A stretch of DNA of 64,000 nucleotides, taken from assembly GCA_902761755.1 (NCBI GenBank), contig CACWLP010000009.1:46706-110705 (forward strand), read 5' to 3'. Both the position numbers and the translations under genes were made by a program. Of the stretch, positions 43,025-51,246 are shown piece after piece (the stretch's first letter is position 1; every line of letters begins with the position of its first letter). The stretch is from an uncultured Eubacteriales bacterium. Its GTDB lineage: Bacteria > Bacillota > Clostridia > Christensenellales > Aristaeellaceae. Below the pieces are notes generated by a model. That model did no database searches. It was not told where the DNA came from and saw nothing but the letters and a program-made list of their open reading frames with translations.

Positions 43025-45568
43025 ATGACGGCACAGCAGGTATTGACGGCCCTTTCGGCGATCCGTTCGCCCCGGCCCCAGGATGAATACGATCTGCACG
43101 GCCTGGTGGCCGAGGCGCTGCAGCGGGCGGACATTGAATTCCGCCACGAAGCGTCCCTGGCCCCCCGCTGCCGCATTGATTTCCTGTGCGATTCCGTGGG
43201 CGTTGAGATCAAGCGGGGCCGGCCGGACCGGCAGGCGGTGGAAAAGCAGCTGCGCCGCTACGCGGACACGGGCCGCCTGACCGCCCTGATCCTGGTTTCC
43301 GAAAAATCCCTGCCCGCCCTGCCGGGCTTTCTTTCCGGCATCCCCGTGTACTCCGTGAGTCTCCAGAAGCTCTGGGGCGTCAGCAATGCCTTGGGCGATA
43401 CGCCCCTGCAGGGGCCGGACGACAATCACAGCCTTCCCCTGGAGGAGAAGGCGGCCCCGCAGAGGCCGGATGAGGTGTCCAGCCTTCCCCTGGAGGAGAA
43501 GGCGGCCCCGCAGGGGCCGGATGAGGTGTCAAGCCTTCCCCTGGAGGGGAAGGTGGCCCCGCAGGGACCGGATGAGGTGTCAAGCCTTCCCCTGGAGGGG
43601 AAGGTGGCCCCAAAGGGACCGGATGAGGTGTCCCGCCTTCCCCTGGAGGGGAAGGTGGCCCCAAAGGGACCGGATGAGGTGTCAAGCCTTCCCCTGGAGG
43701 GGAAGGTGGCCCCAAAGGGGCCGGATGAGGTGTCCAGCCTTCCCCTGGAGGGGAAGGTGGCCCCAAAGGGGCCGGATGAGGTGTCCAGCCTTCCCCTGGA
43801 AGATCGGATCCTGCGGGATCTTGAAATAGAGGACGTGCCGCCCTTCCTGCGCACCGCGGAAAACAGCGGGCGCACCTACGGCACCCTATCCTACAACGCC
43901 CGGCGCAGATGCTGGGTGATCCGGGGCGATCCCGCGGTGACGGAACTGGCCAAGCGCCTGTTCCCCGGCAGCGACGCCAAGCGGGGCGAAGCCCGCTTCA
44001 CCGCCCACCGGCGAATCGTGGGGGACGTGAACTGGCTGATGCTGCGCTATCCCCTGGAGGTCGCCCCCCGGGACAAAGCGCGCTGGGACGAGGCCCTGCG
44101 CGCCGCCCGGGAGTATTACCGCGCCCGGGAACGCGCCCGCACCGCGCCCCTCCACGTCCAGCCCTCCCCCGCCGTATTCAGCGGCCAGCTTCGCCCCTTC
44201 CAGCAGGCGGGGCTTTCCTGGCTGCTGCTGACCCCCCGGGCGCTGCTGGCGGATGAAATGGGCCTGGGCAAAACCGTGCAGGCCCTGGCCTGCGCCGCCC
44301 AGGAGGGGATCTTCCCCCTGCTCATCGTGCCCCCGCCTCACCTGTGCCGCAACTGGATGGCCGAAACGCTGCGCTTCCTGCGGGTGGATGGGCGCTTGCC
44401 CCGGGTGCACATCGTCAGGGGCCTCAAGCCCTATCCCCTGCCCGAGGCGGACGTATACATCCTGCATTACCTGCTGCTGCGGGGCTGGAAGGAGGCCCTG
44501 CCGCAGATGCGTTTCCATACCGTGATTTTCGACGAGGTGCAGGAGCTGCGCCGGGCCGGCACGGAAAAATACAGCGCCGCCAGTTTGCTGTCCGAAAGCT
44601 GCGACAGGGTGATGGGCCTTTCGGGCACGCCCATTTACAATTACGGCGGCGAAATCTGGAATGTGATCAACATCCTGGATTATCATTTCCTGGGCGATTG
44701 GGAAACCTTCTCCCGGGAATGGTGCGCGGGATACGGCAACCGCATCGTATTGAAACCCGATCTGCTGGGGGATCACCTGCGCCGGGAGGGGCTGATGCTG
44801 CGGCGCACCAAGCAGGAGGTGCTGCCGGAGCTGCCGGAAAAGCGCCGGCTGGTGCAGGAGATCGACGCGGACGACGCGCTCTACGCCCATCTCATGGCCC
44901 CGGTGTGGGAAAAGCTGTACCGCTGGAAACGCGACCGGGAGCTGACCGCCTCCGCCCGGGCCCTGCTGGAGGATCAGATCAGCCAGGAGGCCCGCCAGGC
45001 CACGGGGCTGGCGAAGGCGCCCTACGTGTGCCAGTTCGTCCGGGCGCTGGTGAACGCCGGGGAAAAGGTGCTTTTGTTCGCCCACCATCACGCGGTGATG
45101 GATCTGTACAAAAAAGAATTGAAAAGCGAGCATCCGGCCTTTATCACCGGCCGGGAGACCGGCGCGAAAAAGGAAGAGGCGGCGGACCGCTTCATGCTGG
45201 GAAAAACCGATCTGTGCTGCGTATCCCTCCGGGCGGCCAGCGGGCTGAACCTGCAAAGGGCCACCTGCGTGGTGTTCGGCGAACTGGACTGGAGCCCCGC
45301 CGTCCATTCCCAGGCGGAGGACCGGGCCCACCGCATCGGGCAGAAGGATTCCCTGCTGTGCTATTACCTGGTGTCCCCCCGGGGCAGCGACCAGGAAATG
45401 CAGGAAGCCCTGGGGCTCAAGGTGAGCCAGTTCCTGGGGCTCATGGGCGACGTGCCCCAGACCGCGGCCCAGACCGCCGCCGGTGCCAATTACGCCCGGC
45501 AGCACGTGGAAAAGCTGGTGCTGGGCCTTCGGGACGGGGACGAAAGCCCGCCGAAAGAAAAAAACTGA
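43025..45568 (+). CDS. PD-(D/E)xK-like nuclease domain fused through tandem repeats to a SNF2 ATPase
   Basis: An 847-residue, three-part protein. Residues 20-110 look like a restriction-type nuclease fold: HEASLAPRCRIDFLC then VGVEIKRG gives Asp52 and ExK (Glu61, Lys63). Residues 136-259 are seven 17-residue repeats (SLPLEGKVAPKGPDEVS type) plus a partial one. From about 390 a SNF2/Swi2 ATPase follows: DEMGLGKT (Lys416), IFDEVQELR as motif II, GLSGTPIYNYGGEIWNVINI as motif III, and SLRAASGLNLQRA with AEDRAHRIGQ near the end. An ATG at 43025 follows AAGGAG. SNF2 proteins remodel or translocate on DNA; in phages they often pair with separate nucleases. A DNA-defence or repair role is inference. 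Confidence 0.82.
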   Translation: MTAQQVLTALSAIRSPRPQDEYDLHGLVAEALQRADIEFRHEASLAPRCRIDFLCDSVGVEIKRGRPDRQAVEKQLRRYADTGRLTALILVSEKSLPALPGFLSGIPVYSVSLQKLWGVSNALGDTPLQGPDDNHSLPLEEKAAPQRPDEVSSLPLEEKAAPQGPDEVSSLPLEGKVAPQGPDEVSSLPLEGKVAPKGPDEVSRLPLEGKVAPKGPDEVSSLPLEGKVAPKGPDEVSSLPLEGKVAPKGPDEVSSLPLEDRILRDLEIEDVPPFLRTAENSGRTYGTLSYNARRRCWVIRGDPAVTELAKRLFPGSDAKRGEARFTAHRRIVGDVNWLMLRYPLEVAPRDKARWDEALRAAREYYRARERARTAPLHVQPSPAVFSGQLRPFQQAGLSWLLLTPRALLADEMGLGKTVQALACAAQEGIFPLLIVPPPHLCRNWMAETLRFLRVDGRLPRVHIVRGLKPYPLPEADVYILHYLLLRGWKEALPQMRFHTVIFDEVQELRRAGTEKYSAASLLSESCDRVMGLSGTPIYNYGGEIWNVINILDYHFLGDWETFSREWCAGYGNRIVLKPDLLGDHLRREGLMLRRTKQEVLPELPEKRRLVQEIDADDALYAHLMAPVWEKLYRWKRDRELTASARALLEDQISQEARQATGLAKAPYVCQFVRALVNAGEKVLLFAHHHAVMDLYKKELKSEHPAFITGRETGAKKEEAADRFMLGKTDLCCVSLRAASGLNLQRATCVVFGELDWSPAVHSQAEDRAHRIGQKDSLLCYYLVSPRGSDQEMQEALGLKVSQFLGLMGDVPQTAAQTAAGANYARQHVEKLVLGLRDGDESPPKEKN
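43430..43800 (+). repeat. Seven and a third tandem 51-nt units within the SNF2 gene
   Basis: Full units start at 43430, 43481, 43532, 43583, 43634, 43685 and 43736, with a partial one from 43787. Each contains CCTTCCCC-TGGA-GGGGAAGG and a GGCCCC/GGGNCC hairpin and encodes 17 residues. The 3' units are the most alike and the first two the most diverged. A degenerate remnant (CAGGGGCCGGACGA, from 43409) precedes unit 1. The length is a multiple of three, so the frame is kept. Confidence 0.97.
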
Positions 45569-45596
45569 TTGTAAGCTGCAATTTTTGTGGTATACT
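45569..45596 (+). promoter_or_regulatory. Promoter of the suf genes
   Basis: TTGTAA, 16 nt, TATACT, directly after the SNF2 stop codon. Confidence 0.6.
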
Positions 45597-45666
45597 GTTG
45601 AAGCGCACTGCCTTCCGGGAAAAATGGGCAGTGGGAACGAAGGATGGAAAGCGAGGCACAGCAGGG

Positions 45667-46419
45667 ATGCTGGAACTGAAGCATATCTCTTTTGAAGTGA
45701 ACGCAGACGGGCAGGACAAGGAAATCGTCCGGGATGTGAGCCTCAAGCTGCAGGAAGGGAAGCTGGCCGTAGTCACCGGGCCCAACGGGGGCGGGAAATC
45801 CACCCTGGCCCGGCTGATCGCGGGCATCGAAAAGCCCACGGCGGGCCGGATCCTGCTGGACGGCCGGGATATTACCGATTGGTCCGTGACGGACCGGGCC
45901 CGGGCGGGCATCGCCTTCGCCTTTCAGCAGCCGGTGCGCTTCAAGGGCATCCAGGTGATGGATCTGATCCGCCTGGCCGCGGGCAAAACGCTTTCTGTGG
46001 CCCAGGCGTGCGAATATCTTTCCCAGGTGGGGCTGTGCGCCCGGGATTATATCGACCGGGAAGTGAACGCCAGCCTGTCCGGGGGTGAGCTCAAGCGCAT
46101 CGAAATCGCCACCGTCCTGGCCCGCGCCGCCCGGATCTCCGTATTTGACGAGCCGGAGGCCGGCATCGACCTGTGGAGCTTCCAGAACCTGATCGAGGTG
46201 TTCGAGCATATGCGCTCCCACATCGAAGGCAGCTCCATCCTCATCATCTCCCATCAGGAGAGGATCTTGAACATTGCGGACGAAGTGATCGTGCTCCGGG
46301 AAGGCCGGGTGGCCGCCCAGGGGCCCCGGGCGGAGATTCTGCCCACGCTCATCGGCACGCCTTCCGCGGTGGCCAGCTGCATCCGGGAAAACGGCAGGAT
46401 CGGAGGGATCGGGGAATGA
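45667..46419 (+). CDS. sufC: SufC/SmsC-type Fe-S cluster assembly ATPase
   Basis: A 250-residue soluble ABC-type ATPase that drives the SufB scaffold. Walker A GPNGGGKST is near 38, signature SLSGGELKRIEIATVLARAA near 136, and Walker B SVFDEPEAGIDLW near 158. The SGGELKR and EPEAG phrases set SufC apart from transport ATPases. The frame is open for 1.3 kb upstream, but that part is antisense-like shadow of the SNF2 gene. An ATG at 45667 follows GAGG. It overlaps the SufB gene by 4 nt. Confidence 0.93.
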   Translation: MLELKHISFEVNADGQDKEIVRDVSLKLQEGKLAVVTGPNGGGKSTLARLIAGIEKPTAGRILLDGRDITDWSVTDRARAGIAFAFQQPVRFKGIQVMDLIRLAAGKTLSVAQACEYLSQVGLCARDYIDREVNASLSGGELKRIEIATVLARAARISVFDEPEAGIDLWSFQNLIEVFEHMRSHIEGSSILIISHQERILNIADEVIVLREGRVAAQGPRAEILPTLIGTPSAVASCIRENGRIGGIGE

Positions 46420-47342
46420 AACCATTGGATGAGATCCAGCAGCGCCTGCTTCGGGAAGTGGCCGATCTGCATACCGTGCCGGAAGGCGCCTACAACATCC
46501 GCGCCAACGGCCAGTCCGTGGGCCGGCAGTCCACCGCCAATATCGAGATCACGCCCAAGGAAGGCGTCAGCGGCCTGGAAATCCGCATCAGGCCCGGCAC
46601 GAAGAACGAAAGCGTGCATATCCCCGTGGTGATGACCCAGAGCGGCCTCACCGAGGTGGTTTACAACGATTTTTATATCGGCGAAAACGCGGATGTGACC
46701 ATCGTGGCGGGCTGCGGCATCGACAACTGCGGCAATCAGGACGCCCAGCACGACGGCATCCACCGCTTTTTCGTGGGCCGCGGCGCGCGCATCCGGTACG
46801 TGGAAAAGCACTACGGCTCCGGGGACGGCGCAGGCAAGCGCATCCTGAACCCGGTCACCGAGGTGTATCAGGACGAAGACAGCACCGTGGAAATGGAAAT
46901 GGTGCAGATCAAGGGCGTGGACGACACCGACCGCAAAACGCTGGCGGAGCTGAAAAGCGGCGCCCGGCTGGTGGTCCGGGAGCGGCTCATGACCCACGGG
47001 CGGCAGAACGCCGTCAGCACCTACGAGGTGCACATGAACGGCGACAACAGCAGCGCCGACGTGGTGTCCCGTTCCGTGGCCCGGGACGATTCCTTCCAGC
47101 GGTTCGACGCCAAGCTGGTGGGCAGCGCCGTCTGCACCGGGCATACCGAGTGCGATTCCATCATCATGGATCGGGGCCGTATCCTGGCCGTTCCCGGCCT
47201 GGAGGCCAACAGCGTGGACGCCGCCCTGGTGCACGAAGCCGCCATCGGCAAGATCGCCGGGGAACAGATCGTGAAGCTCATGACCCTGGGCTTAACCGAA
47301 CAAGAGGCCGAAGAACAGATCGTGAACGGCTTTTTGAAATAA
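46416..47342 (+). CDS. sufB: SufB/SmsB-type Fe-S scaffold protein, minimal form
   Basis: A 308-residue SufBD-fold protein, much shorter than the usual 465-residue SufB, lacking most of the N-terminal domain. The conserved C-terminal part includes GHTECDSIIMDRG near 244 and HEAAIGKI near 272. With only sufC beside it, and no sufD, sufS or sufU, this matches the minimal SUF-like (SMS) arrangement described in anaerobes. It starts in the ATGA overlap with sufC and is followed 24 nt later by a DUF1858 protein. Confidence 0.9.
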   Translation: MKPLDEIQQRLLREVADLHTVPEGAYNIRANGQSVGRQSTANIEITPKEGVSGLEIRIRPGTKNESVHIPVVMTQSGLTEVVYNDFYIGENADVTIVAGCGIDNCGNQDAQHDGIHRFFVGRGARIRYVEKHYGSGDGAGKRILNPVTEVYQDEDSTVEMEMVQIKGVDDTDRKTLAELKSGARLVVRERLMTHGRQNAVSTYEVHMNGDNSSADVVSRSVARDDSFQRFDAKLVGSAVCTGHTECDSIIMDRGRILAVPGLEANSVDAALVHEAAIGKIAGEQIVKLMTLGLTEQEAEEQIVNGFLK

Positions 47343-47366
47343 ATGCTCATAAAGGAGGATCCTTCC

Positions 47367-47582
47367 ATGTCCGAAAAAATCACCGCCGAAACCCTGATCG
47401 GCCAGATCGTCCGGGATCATCCCGAGGCCGCCCCCGTGCTCTTCTCCATCGGCATGCACTGCCTGGGCTGCCCCGCGTCCCAGATGGAATCCGTGGCGGA
47501 CGCCGCCCGGGTGCACGGCTATAACCCCGACGACGTGGTGAACGCCCTGAACGCCGCCATCGAAAAGAAAGAAGCCGAGTAA
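47367..47582 (+). CDS. DUF1858 / hybrid-cluster-associated redox disulfide domain protein
   Basis: A 71-residue cytosolic protein with the family core LIGQIVRDHPEAAPVLFSIGMHCLGCPASQ and a CxxC pair (near residues 33-36). Proteins of this family occur beside Fe-S and redox genes in anaerobes and may act as disulfide or metal carriers. An ATG at 47367 follows AAAGGAGG. Its place as third gene after sufCB suggests a role in Fe-S assembly (inference). Confidence 0.85.
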   Translation: MSEKITAETLIGQIVRDHPEAAPVLFSIGMHCLGCPASQMESVADAARVHGYNPDDVVNALNAAIEKKEAE

Positions 47583-47599
47583 AAGCCACAAAAAGAACG

Positions 47600-47640
47600 G
47601 CCTGCGACCGTAATGGATCGCAGGCCATTTTCTTGTTTTC
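47600..47640. terminator. Bidirectional terminator after the suf genes
   Basis: GGCCTGCGA (47600-47608) pairs with TCGCAGGCC (47619-47627), then ATTTTCTTGTTTTC. Confidence 0.8.
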
Positions 47641-47653
47641 ATTTATCCGGAAG

Positions 47654-48862
47654 TCACCTTCCCCGGCCCCAGCCGCCGCGGCCGCCCGGACCGCCCATGT
47701 TCCCCGGGCCGCCCATGTTCCCCGGGCCGCCGCCCATAAACTGATTGGGCAGGGTGGATACCTGCTGGCCGTTGACGATCACCGTGCCGCCGCTGATCTG
47801 GCCGGTGCCGTCGTAGTCGAAGGTGCTGTTGCCCGTCACGGTGACGGTGCCGCCGTTGATGAAGATATCGCCGTTGGAATCCACGCCGTCCGCATCCCCG
47901 GCGCCCATGGAAATACTCACATCCCCGCCGTTGACCTCCACCGTAGGCCGGTACGCGCTGGATTTCTGGGCGGCGTTGATGCCGTCGTCCCGGGCCTGGA
48001 TGGAAACGGTGCCGCCGTTGATCTGGATATAAGTGCCTTCGATGCCCTCCGCCGCGGTGATCTCCAGGCTGCCCCCGTCGATCTGCACCAGGGAGGACGC
48101 ATGGACGCCGTCGTCCCCCGCGTTGACGGAGATGCTGCCGCCGCCGATGTACACGTAGCCCAGGGTATCGTCGTCCTTGTTCTCGGCATGCAGGCCGTCG
48201 GTGCCGGCCTGCAGCGTCAGGCTGCCGTCCCGGATGCGGATGGAATCGTTGGCTTCGATCGCCTTGGAGGAGGCGGTGATCCGGTAGGTGCCGCCGGTGA
48301 TCTTCAGATCGTCCTTGCATACGACGCCGTTGTCGGCGGACGTGACGGTGAGCGCGGCGGTGCCGTTGAGCGTCAGATCCGCCCGGGAGAATACCGCGCC
48401 GTCGGTATTGACGCTGCCGTCCTTCCGGAACGCGCCGGTAACGCTCAGGGCGCTGTCCGATACGGTGGTGATGAATACTTTATCGGCGGATTTCACATAG
48501 ATGCAGGGAAAATCGCTGTTGGTGACCGTCACGCCGTCCAGCACCAGCTGCACCTTGTCCTTCTCCCCCGCCTCCACGCAGACGGTGACGTTTTCGGCGC
48601 TGCCGGTGAGCACGTATACCCCCGCCTCGGTGATCAGGATGTCTTCCCCGCTCTGCACCGTATAGGTCACGGCGTCGCTCAGGTCCGGCGATTGGTTCAG
48701 GTCCCGGTCCGAAAACAGCTCCTCCGCGTTCAGCAGGGCCGCGCCTCCCTGAGAGCCGGTCTGGGCCAGGGCGGTGGGGATGCCCATGCAAAGGGCGATG
48801 ACGGCGCACAGCGCCAGGATTTTTCGCATCATGCCGAAGCGGCGGTTCACTTTCTTCTTCAT
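47654..48862 (-). CDS. Secreted carbohydrate-binding beta-helix protein (Cthe_2159/DUF4353-like)
   Basis: A 402-residue protein with a signal peptide (about 1-33) and then repeated short strands ending in DG/GG turns, such as IQINGGTVSIQARDDGINA and VYIGGGSISVNAGDDGVHA. This is the mark of the calcium-binding parallel beta-helix seen in Clostridium thermocellum Cthe_2159, which binds cellulose and pectate-type polymers. The last 25 residues are Gly-rich, with a repeated GGPGNM unit and an Arg/Trp end. No membrane or sortase signal is visible. An ATG at 48862 follows GAAAGGATGG. A likely response-regulator site lies upstream. Confidence 0.8.
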   Translation of the reverse strand: MKKKVNRRFGMMRKILALCAVIALCMGIPTALAQTGSQGGAALLNAEELFSDRDLNQSPDLSDAVTYTVQSGEDILITEAGVYVLTGSAENVTVCVEAGEKDKVQLVLDGVTVTNSDFPCIYVKSADKVFITTVSDSALSVTGAFRKDGSVNTDGAVFSRADLTLNGTAALTVTSADNGVVCKDDLKITGGTYRITASSKAIEANDSIRIRDGSLTLQAGTDGLHAENKDDDTLGYVYIGGGSISVNAGDDGVHASSLVQIDGGSLEITAAEGIEGTYIQINGGTVSIQARDDGINAAQKSSAYRPTVEVNGGDVSISMGAGDADGVDSNGDIFINGGTVTVTGNSTFDYDGTGQISGGTVIVNGQQVSTLPNQFMGGGPGNMGGPGNMGGPGGRGGWGRGR

Positions 48863-48897
48863 GGTTGGTTACCATCCTTTCTTCCTGGGATGGCCTT

Positions 48898-48931
48898 ATG
48901 ATATTCCCTAAGGCTTAAAGAAACATTAAAG
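48898..48931 (-). promoter_or_regulatory. Promoter with an 11-bp-spaced direct repeat (response-regulator type)
   Basis: Two TTAAAG hexamers at 48915-48920 and 48926-48931 are spaced by one helical turn and lie over the -35 region of a leftward TATCAT box (48898-48903). This is the usual geometry of OmpR/PhoB-family activator sites. The regulator is not in the window. Confidence 0.5.
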
Positions 48932-49145
48932 GCGAAAACTTTTTTTCACGCTGCGGTTACCCGCTCCCGGCATTCCCCGGCGCGCATCAAATTCGCGGCC
49001 CGTTTTTGAACGGAGGCATCGCCCCTTCTCCCGTCTTTGGCAACGAGATACGCTTTCCCCGCGCGGTTTCCTCTAAAAAAGATTATCATATGCGCCGCCG
49101 ATCTTCAAGCGTTTTCCGCCCGTTTTTTTCTTTCGCATAAATTCC

Positions 49146-49196
49146 TTGCAAATGCGGAAGCAATGTGATATACTTATTTGGTCAAAGAAAGGCAAC
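49146..49196 (+). promoter_or_regulatory. ctsR promoter with CtsR operator
   Basis: TTGCAA (49146-49151), 17 nt, TATACT (49169-49174). The CtsR heptad GGTCAAA lies at 49180-49186, followed after 3 nt by an imperfect second heptad AGGCAAC (49190-49196). The operator covers the expected start point, which fits autogenous heat-shock control. Confidence 0.85.
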
Positions 49197-49219
49197 TTAT
49201 TTGACGGGAGGGATCTTGC

Positions 49220-49702
49220 ATGCGATTGAGCGATACCATCGAAAGCTTCATCAAGGCCATGCTCCAGGAGGACCAGCCGGAGGTGGAGCTGAAAAGGAAC
49301 GAACTGGCGGAGTATTTCCACTGCGCTCCCAGCCAGATCAATTATGTGCTGGCCACCCGCTTCACGCCGGATCACGGCTACGTGATCTCCAGCCAGCGGG
49401 GCGGCGGCGGCTACATCCGCATCGTGCGGGTGCGGCAAAGCAGCGGCGACCACCTGACCTACCTGCTCACCGAACGGGTGGGCGACCGGCTGGACGCGCC
49501 CACAGCCCAGGTGCTCTGCCAGCAATTGGCGGAGCGCAAGGTGCTGGCTTTGAACGAAGCGGAGCTCATCGCTGCGGCGGTTTCGCCCCAGGCGCTCAGC
49601 GCCCCCATGCCGGAAAACGTCAAGGACGCCCTGCGGGCGAAGATCTTCAAGTGCATGCTGCTCACCGTGATGCGGCACCGGCAGCAGACGGCAAACGGAT
49701 GA
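49220..49702 (+). CDS. ctsR: Transcriptional repressor CtsR
   Basis: A 160-residue class III heat-shock repressor. The winged HTH (about 25-70) includes FHCAPSQINYVLATRF and the tetraglycine wing RGGGGYIRI, which senses temperature in characterised CtsR. The C-terminal half (80-150) is the McsB/ClpC-responsive part. An ATG at 49220 follows GGGAGG. It is the first gene of ctsR-mcsA-mcsB-clpC. Confidence 0.97.
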   Translation: MRLSDTIESFIKAMLQEDQPEVELKRNELAEYFHCAPSQINYVLATRFTPDHGYVISSQRGGGGYIRIVRVRQSSGDHLTYLLTERVGDRLDAPTAQVLCQQLAERKVLALNEAELIAAAVSPQALSAPMPENVKDALRAKIFKCMLLTVMRHRQQTANG

Positions 49703-49777
49703 ATTTGCCTCCGGTGCGTCCCGGCCCGGCGGCGCATACTATATCAGGATGAAGGAAAGCGACAGGAGAAGGAAATC

Positions 49778-50260
49778 ATGCTTTGTGAAGAATGTGGGGA
49801 ACGGCAGGCCGAGGTGGTCATGACCACCGTCATCAACGGCGAATCCACCAGCCGGCACCTGTGCCGGGAATGCCTGAAAAAATACCAGACCGGGGATCTG
49901 CAGTCCGTGCTGGCGGCAGTGCTGTCCGCCATGGCGGAAAAGAAGCAAGTCCCGGAGATCACCTGCCCCCGCTGCGGGGAAACCTACGCCGAATTCCAGA
50001 AAACGGGCATGCTGGGCTGCGCGGAATGCTACGCCGCTTTCCGCAGGGAACTGACGCCCCTGATCACCCGGGTGCAGGGCCGCACGCAGCACGCAGGGCG
50101 CAGGCCCCCGGTCAGCGAAGAGGAGCAGGCCCGGCAGACCCGGATGGAAGCGCTGCGCGCGCAGATGGAGGCCGCCGTGGCGGAGGAAAACTTTGAGGAG
50201 GCCGCCCGCCTGCGGGATGAACTGCGGGCCATCGCCGCTTCCGGGGAGGCGAAGGCATGA
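49778..50260 (+). CDS. mcsA: McsA, zinc-finger activator of the arginine kinase McsB
   Basis: A 160-residue protein with the CxxC pairs CEEC, CREC, CPRC and CAEC at about 3-6, 29-32, 69-72 and 86-89. A C-terminal UVR motif follows (AAVAEENFEEAARLRDEL near 134-151). McsA activates McsB and helps deliver substrates to ClpC. It overlaps mcsB by 4 nt. Confidence 0.96.
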   Translation: MLCEECGERQAEVVMTTVINGESTSRHLCRECLKKYQTGDLQSVLAAVLSAMAEKKQVPEITCPRCGETYAEFQKTGMLGCAECYAAFRRELTPLITRVQGRTQHAGRRPPVSEEEQARQTRMEALRAQMEAAVAEENFEEAARLRDELRAIAASGEAKA

Positions 50261-51246
50261 GCGACATCGTGGTGTCCTCCCGGGTGCGCCTCGCCCGGAA
50301 TTACGAGGATCTGCCCTTCCGGCACAAGATCACCGCGGCCCAGTGCGAAGCATGCGTCAGCCGCACCCTGGACGCCCTGCGTCCGCTGCCGGAGCCCTAT
50401 ACCTATCTGCCCATCGAGGGCATGGAGGAAAACGAAAAGCGCGTTCTGGTGGAAAGCCACCTGATCAGCCCGGATCTTCTCAAGGAAGAAACGGGCGCGG
50501 CGGTGCTGGTGCGGGGCGATGAAAAGATCGCCGTGATGATGAACGAAGAGGATCATCTGCGCATCCAGGCCTTCGCCCCCGGGGAGAACCTGCCCCTGGC
50601 CGCCCAGAACGCCTTTTCCATCGACGATACCCTGCAATCCACCCAGCATTTCGCCTTTGACAGCCAGCTGGGCTATCTCACCGCCTGCCCCACCAATACC
50701 GGCACCGGCATGCGGGCCTCCGTCATGCTGCATTTGCCCATGCTGACGCTGTTCAAGCAAATGGGCAAGGTGGGCCAGATCGCCGCCAAGGTGGGCCTCA
50801 CCCTCCGGGGCATTTACGGCGAGGGCAGCGAAGCCCAGGGCAATCTGTACCAGCTGAGCAACCAGGTCACCCTGGGCCGCACGGAGCAGGATCTGGTGCA
50901 GGCCGTCACGGCCACCGCCCGGCAGATGGCGGAAATGGAGCGGGTGTTCCGCGGCCGGGCCTGGGAGCGGGACCGGGTGGCCTTTGAGGACCAACTGTTC
51001 CGCTCCTACGGGCTGCTCACCAACGCCCGGCGCATGGGCGTCAAGGAATTCATGGCCCACTGGAGCAATCTGCGCATGGGCGCCGCCATGGAAAAGCTGC
51101 CCGTGTCCGCAGACGCATGCGACGCCCTGCTCACCGCCGCCCAGCCCGCCCACGTGATCAAGGCCGCCGGCGCGGCCCTCAATGAAAAGGAACAGGACGC
51201 ATACCGCAGCGAAATCATTCGCCGCGCGATCCAAGGAGGTGCCTGA
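50257..51246 (+). CDS. mcsB: Protein arginine kinase McsB
   Basis: Phosphorylates arginine residues to mark proteins for ClpCP and to inactivate CtsR. The protein has 329 residues, with SSRVRLARNYEDLPF at the N-terminus, NEEDHLRIQ near 94, and CPTNTGTGMRASVMLHLP near 144-161 in the guanido-kinase active site. The length is slightly below the 350-363 of Bacillus McsB, mainly at the C-terminus. The stop overlaps the clpC start (TGATG). Confidence 0.96.
   Translation: MSDIVVSSRVRLARNYEDLPFRHKITAAQCEACVSRTLDALRPLPEPYTYLPIEGMEENEKRVLVESHLISPDLLKEETGAAVLVRGDEKIAVMMNEEDHLRIQAFAPGENLPLAAQNAFSIDDTLQSTQHFAFDSQLGYLTACPTNTGTGMRASVMLHLPMLTLFKQMGKVGQIAAKVGLTLRGIYGEGSEAQGNLYQLSNQVTLGRTEQDLVQAVTATARQMAEMERVFRGRAWERDRVAFEDQLFRSYGLLTNARRMGVKEFMAHWSNLRMGAAMEKLPVSADACDALLTAAQPAHVIKAAGAALNEKEQDAYRSEIIRRAIQGGA

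Larger units (their letters stand above)
48863..49219. other. Divergent intergenic region between the beta-helix gene and ctsR
   Basis: A 357-nt stretch without a gene. It contains the candidate regulator site and promoter at 48898-48931 and the ctsR promoter/operator at 49146-49196. I see nothing recognisable in the roughly 210 nt between them. Confidence 0.6.

Noticed and set aside
43430-43800. CRISPR array
   Set aside because: The 51-nt units are contiguous with no spacers and keep the reading frame of a protein; no cas genes are present.
44344-46419. SufC as the C-terminus of a 691-residue fusion
   Set aside because: The upstream 440 codons are a frame-shifted shadow of the SNF2 gene; SufC starts with its own ATG at 45667.
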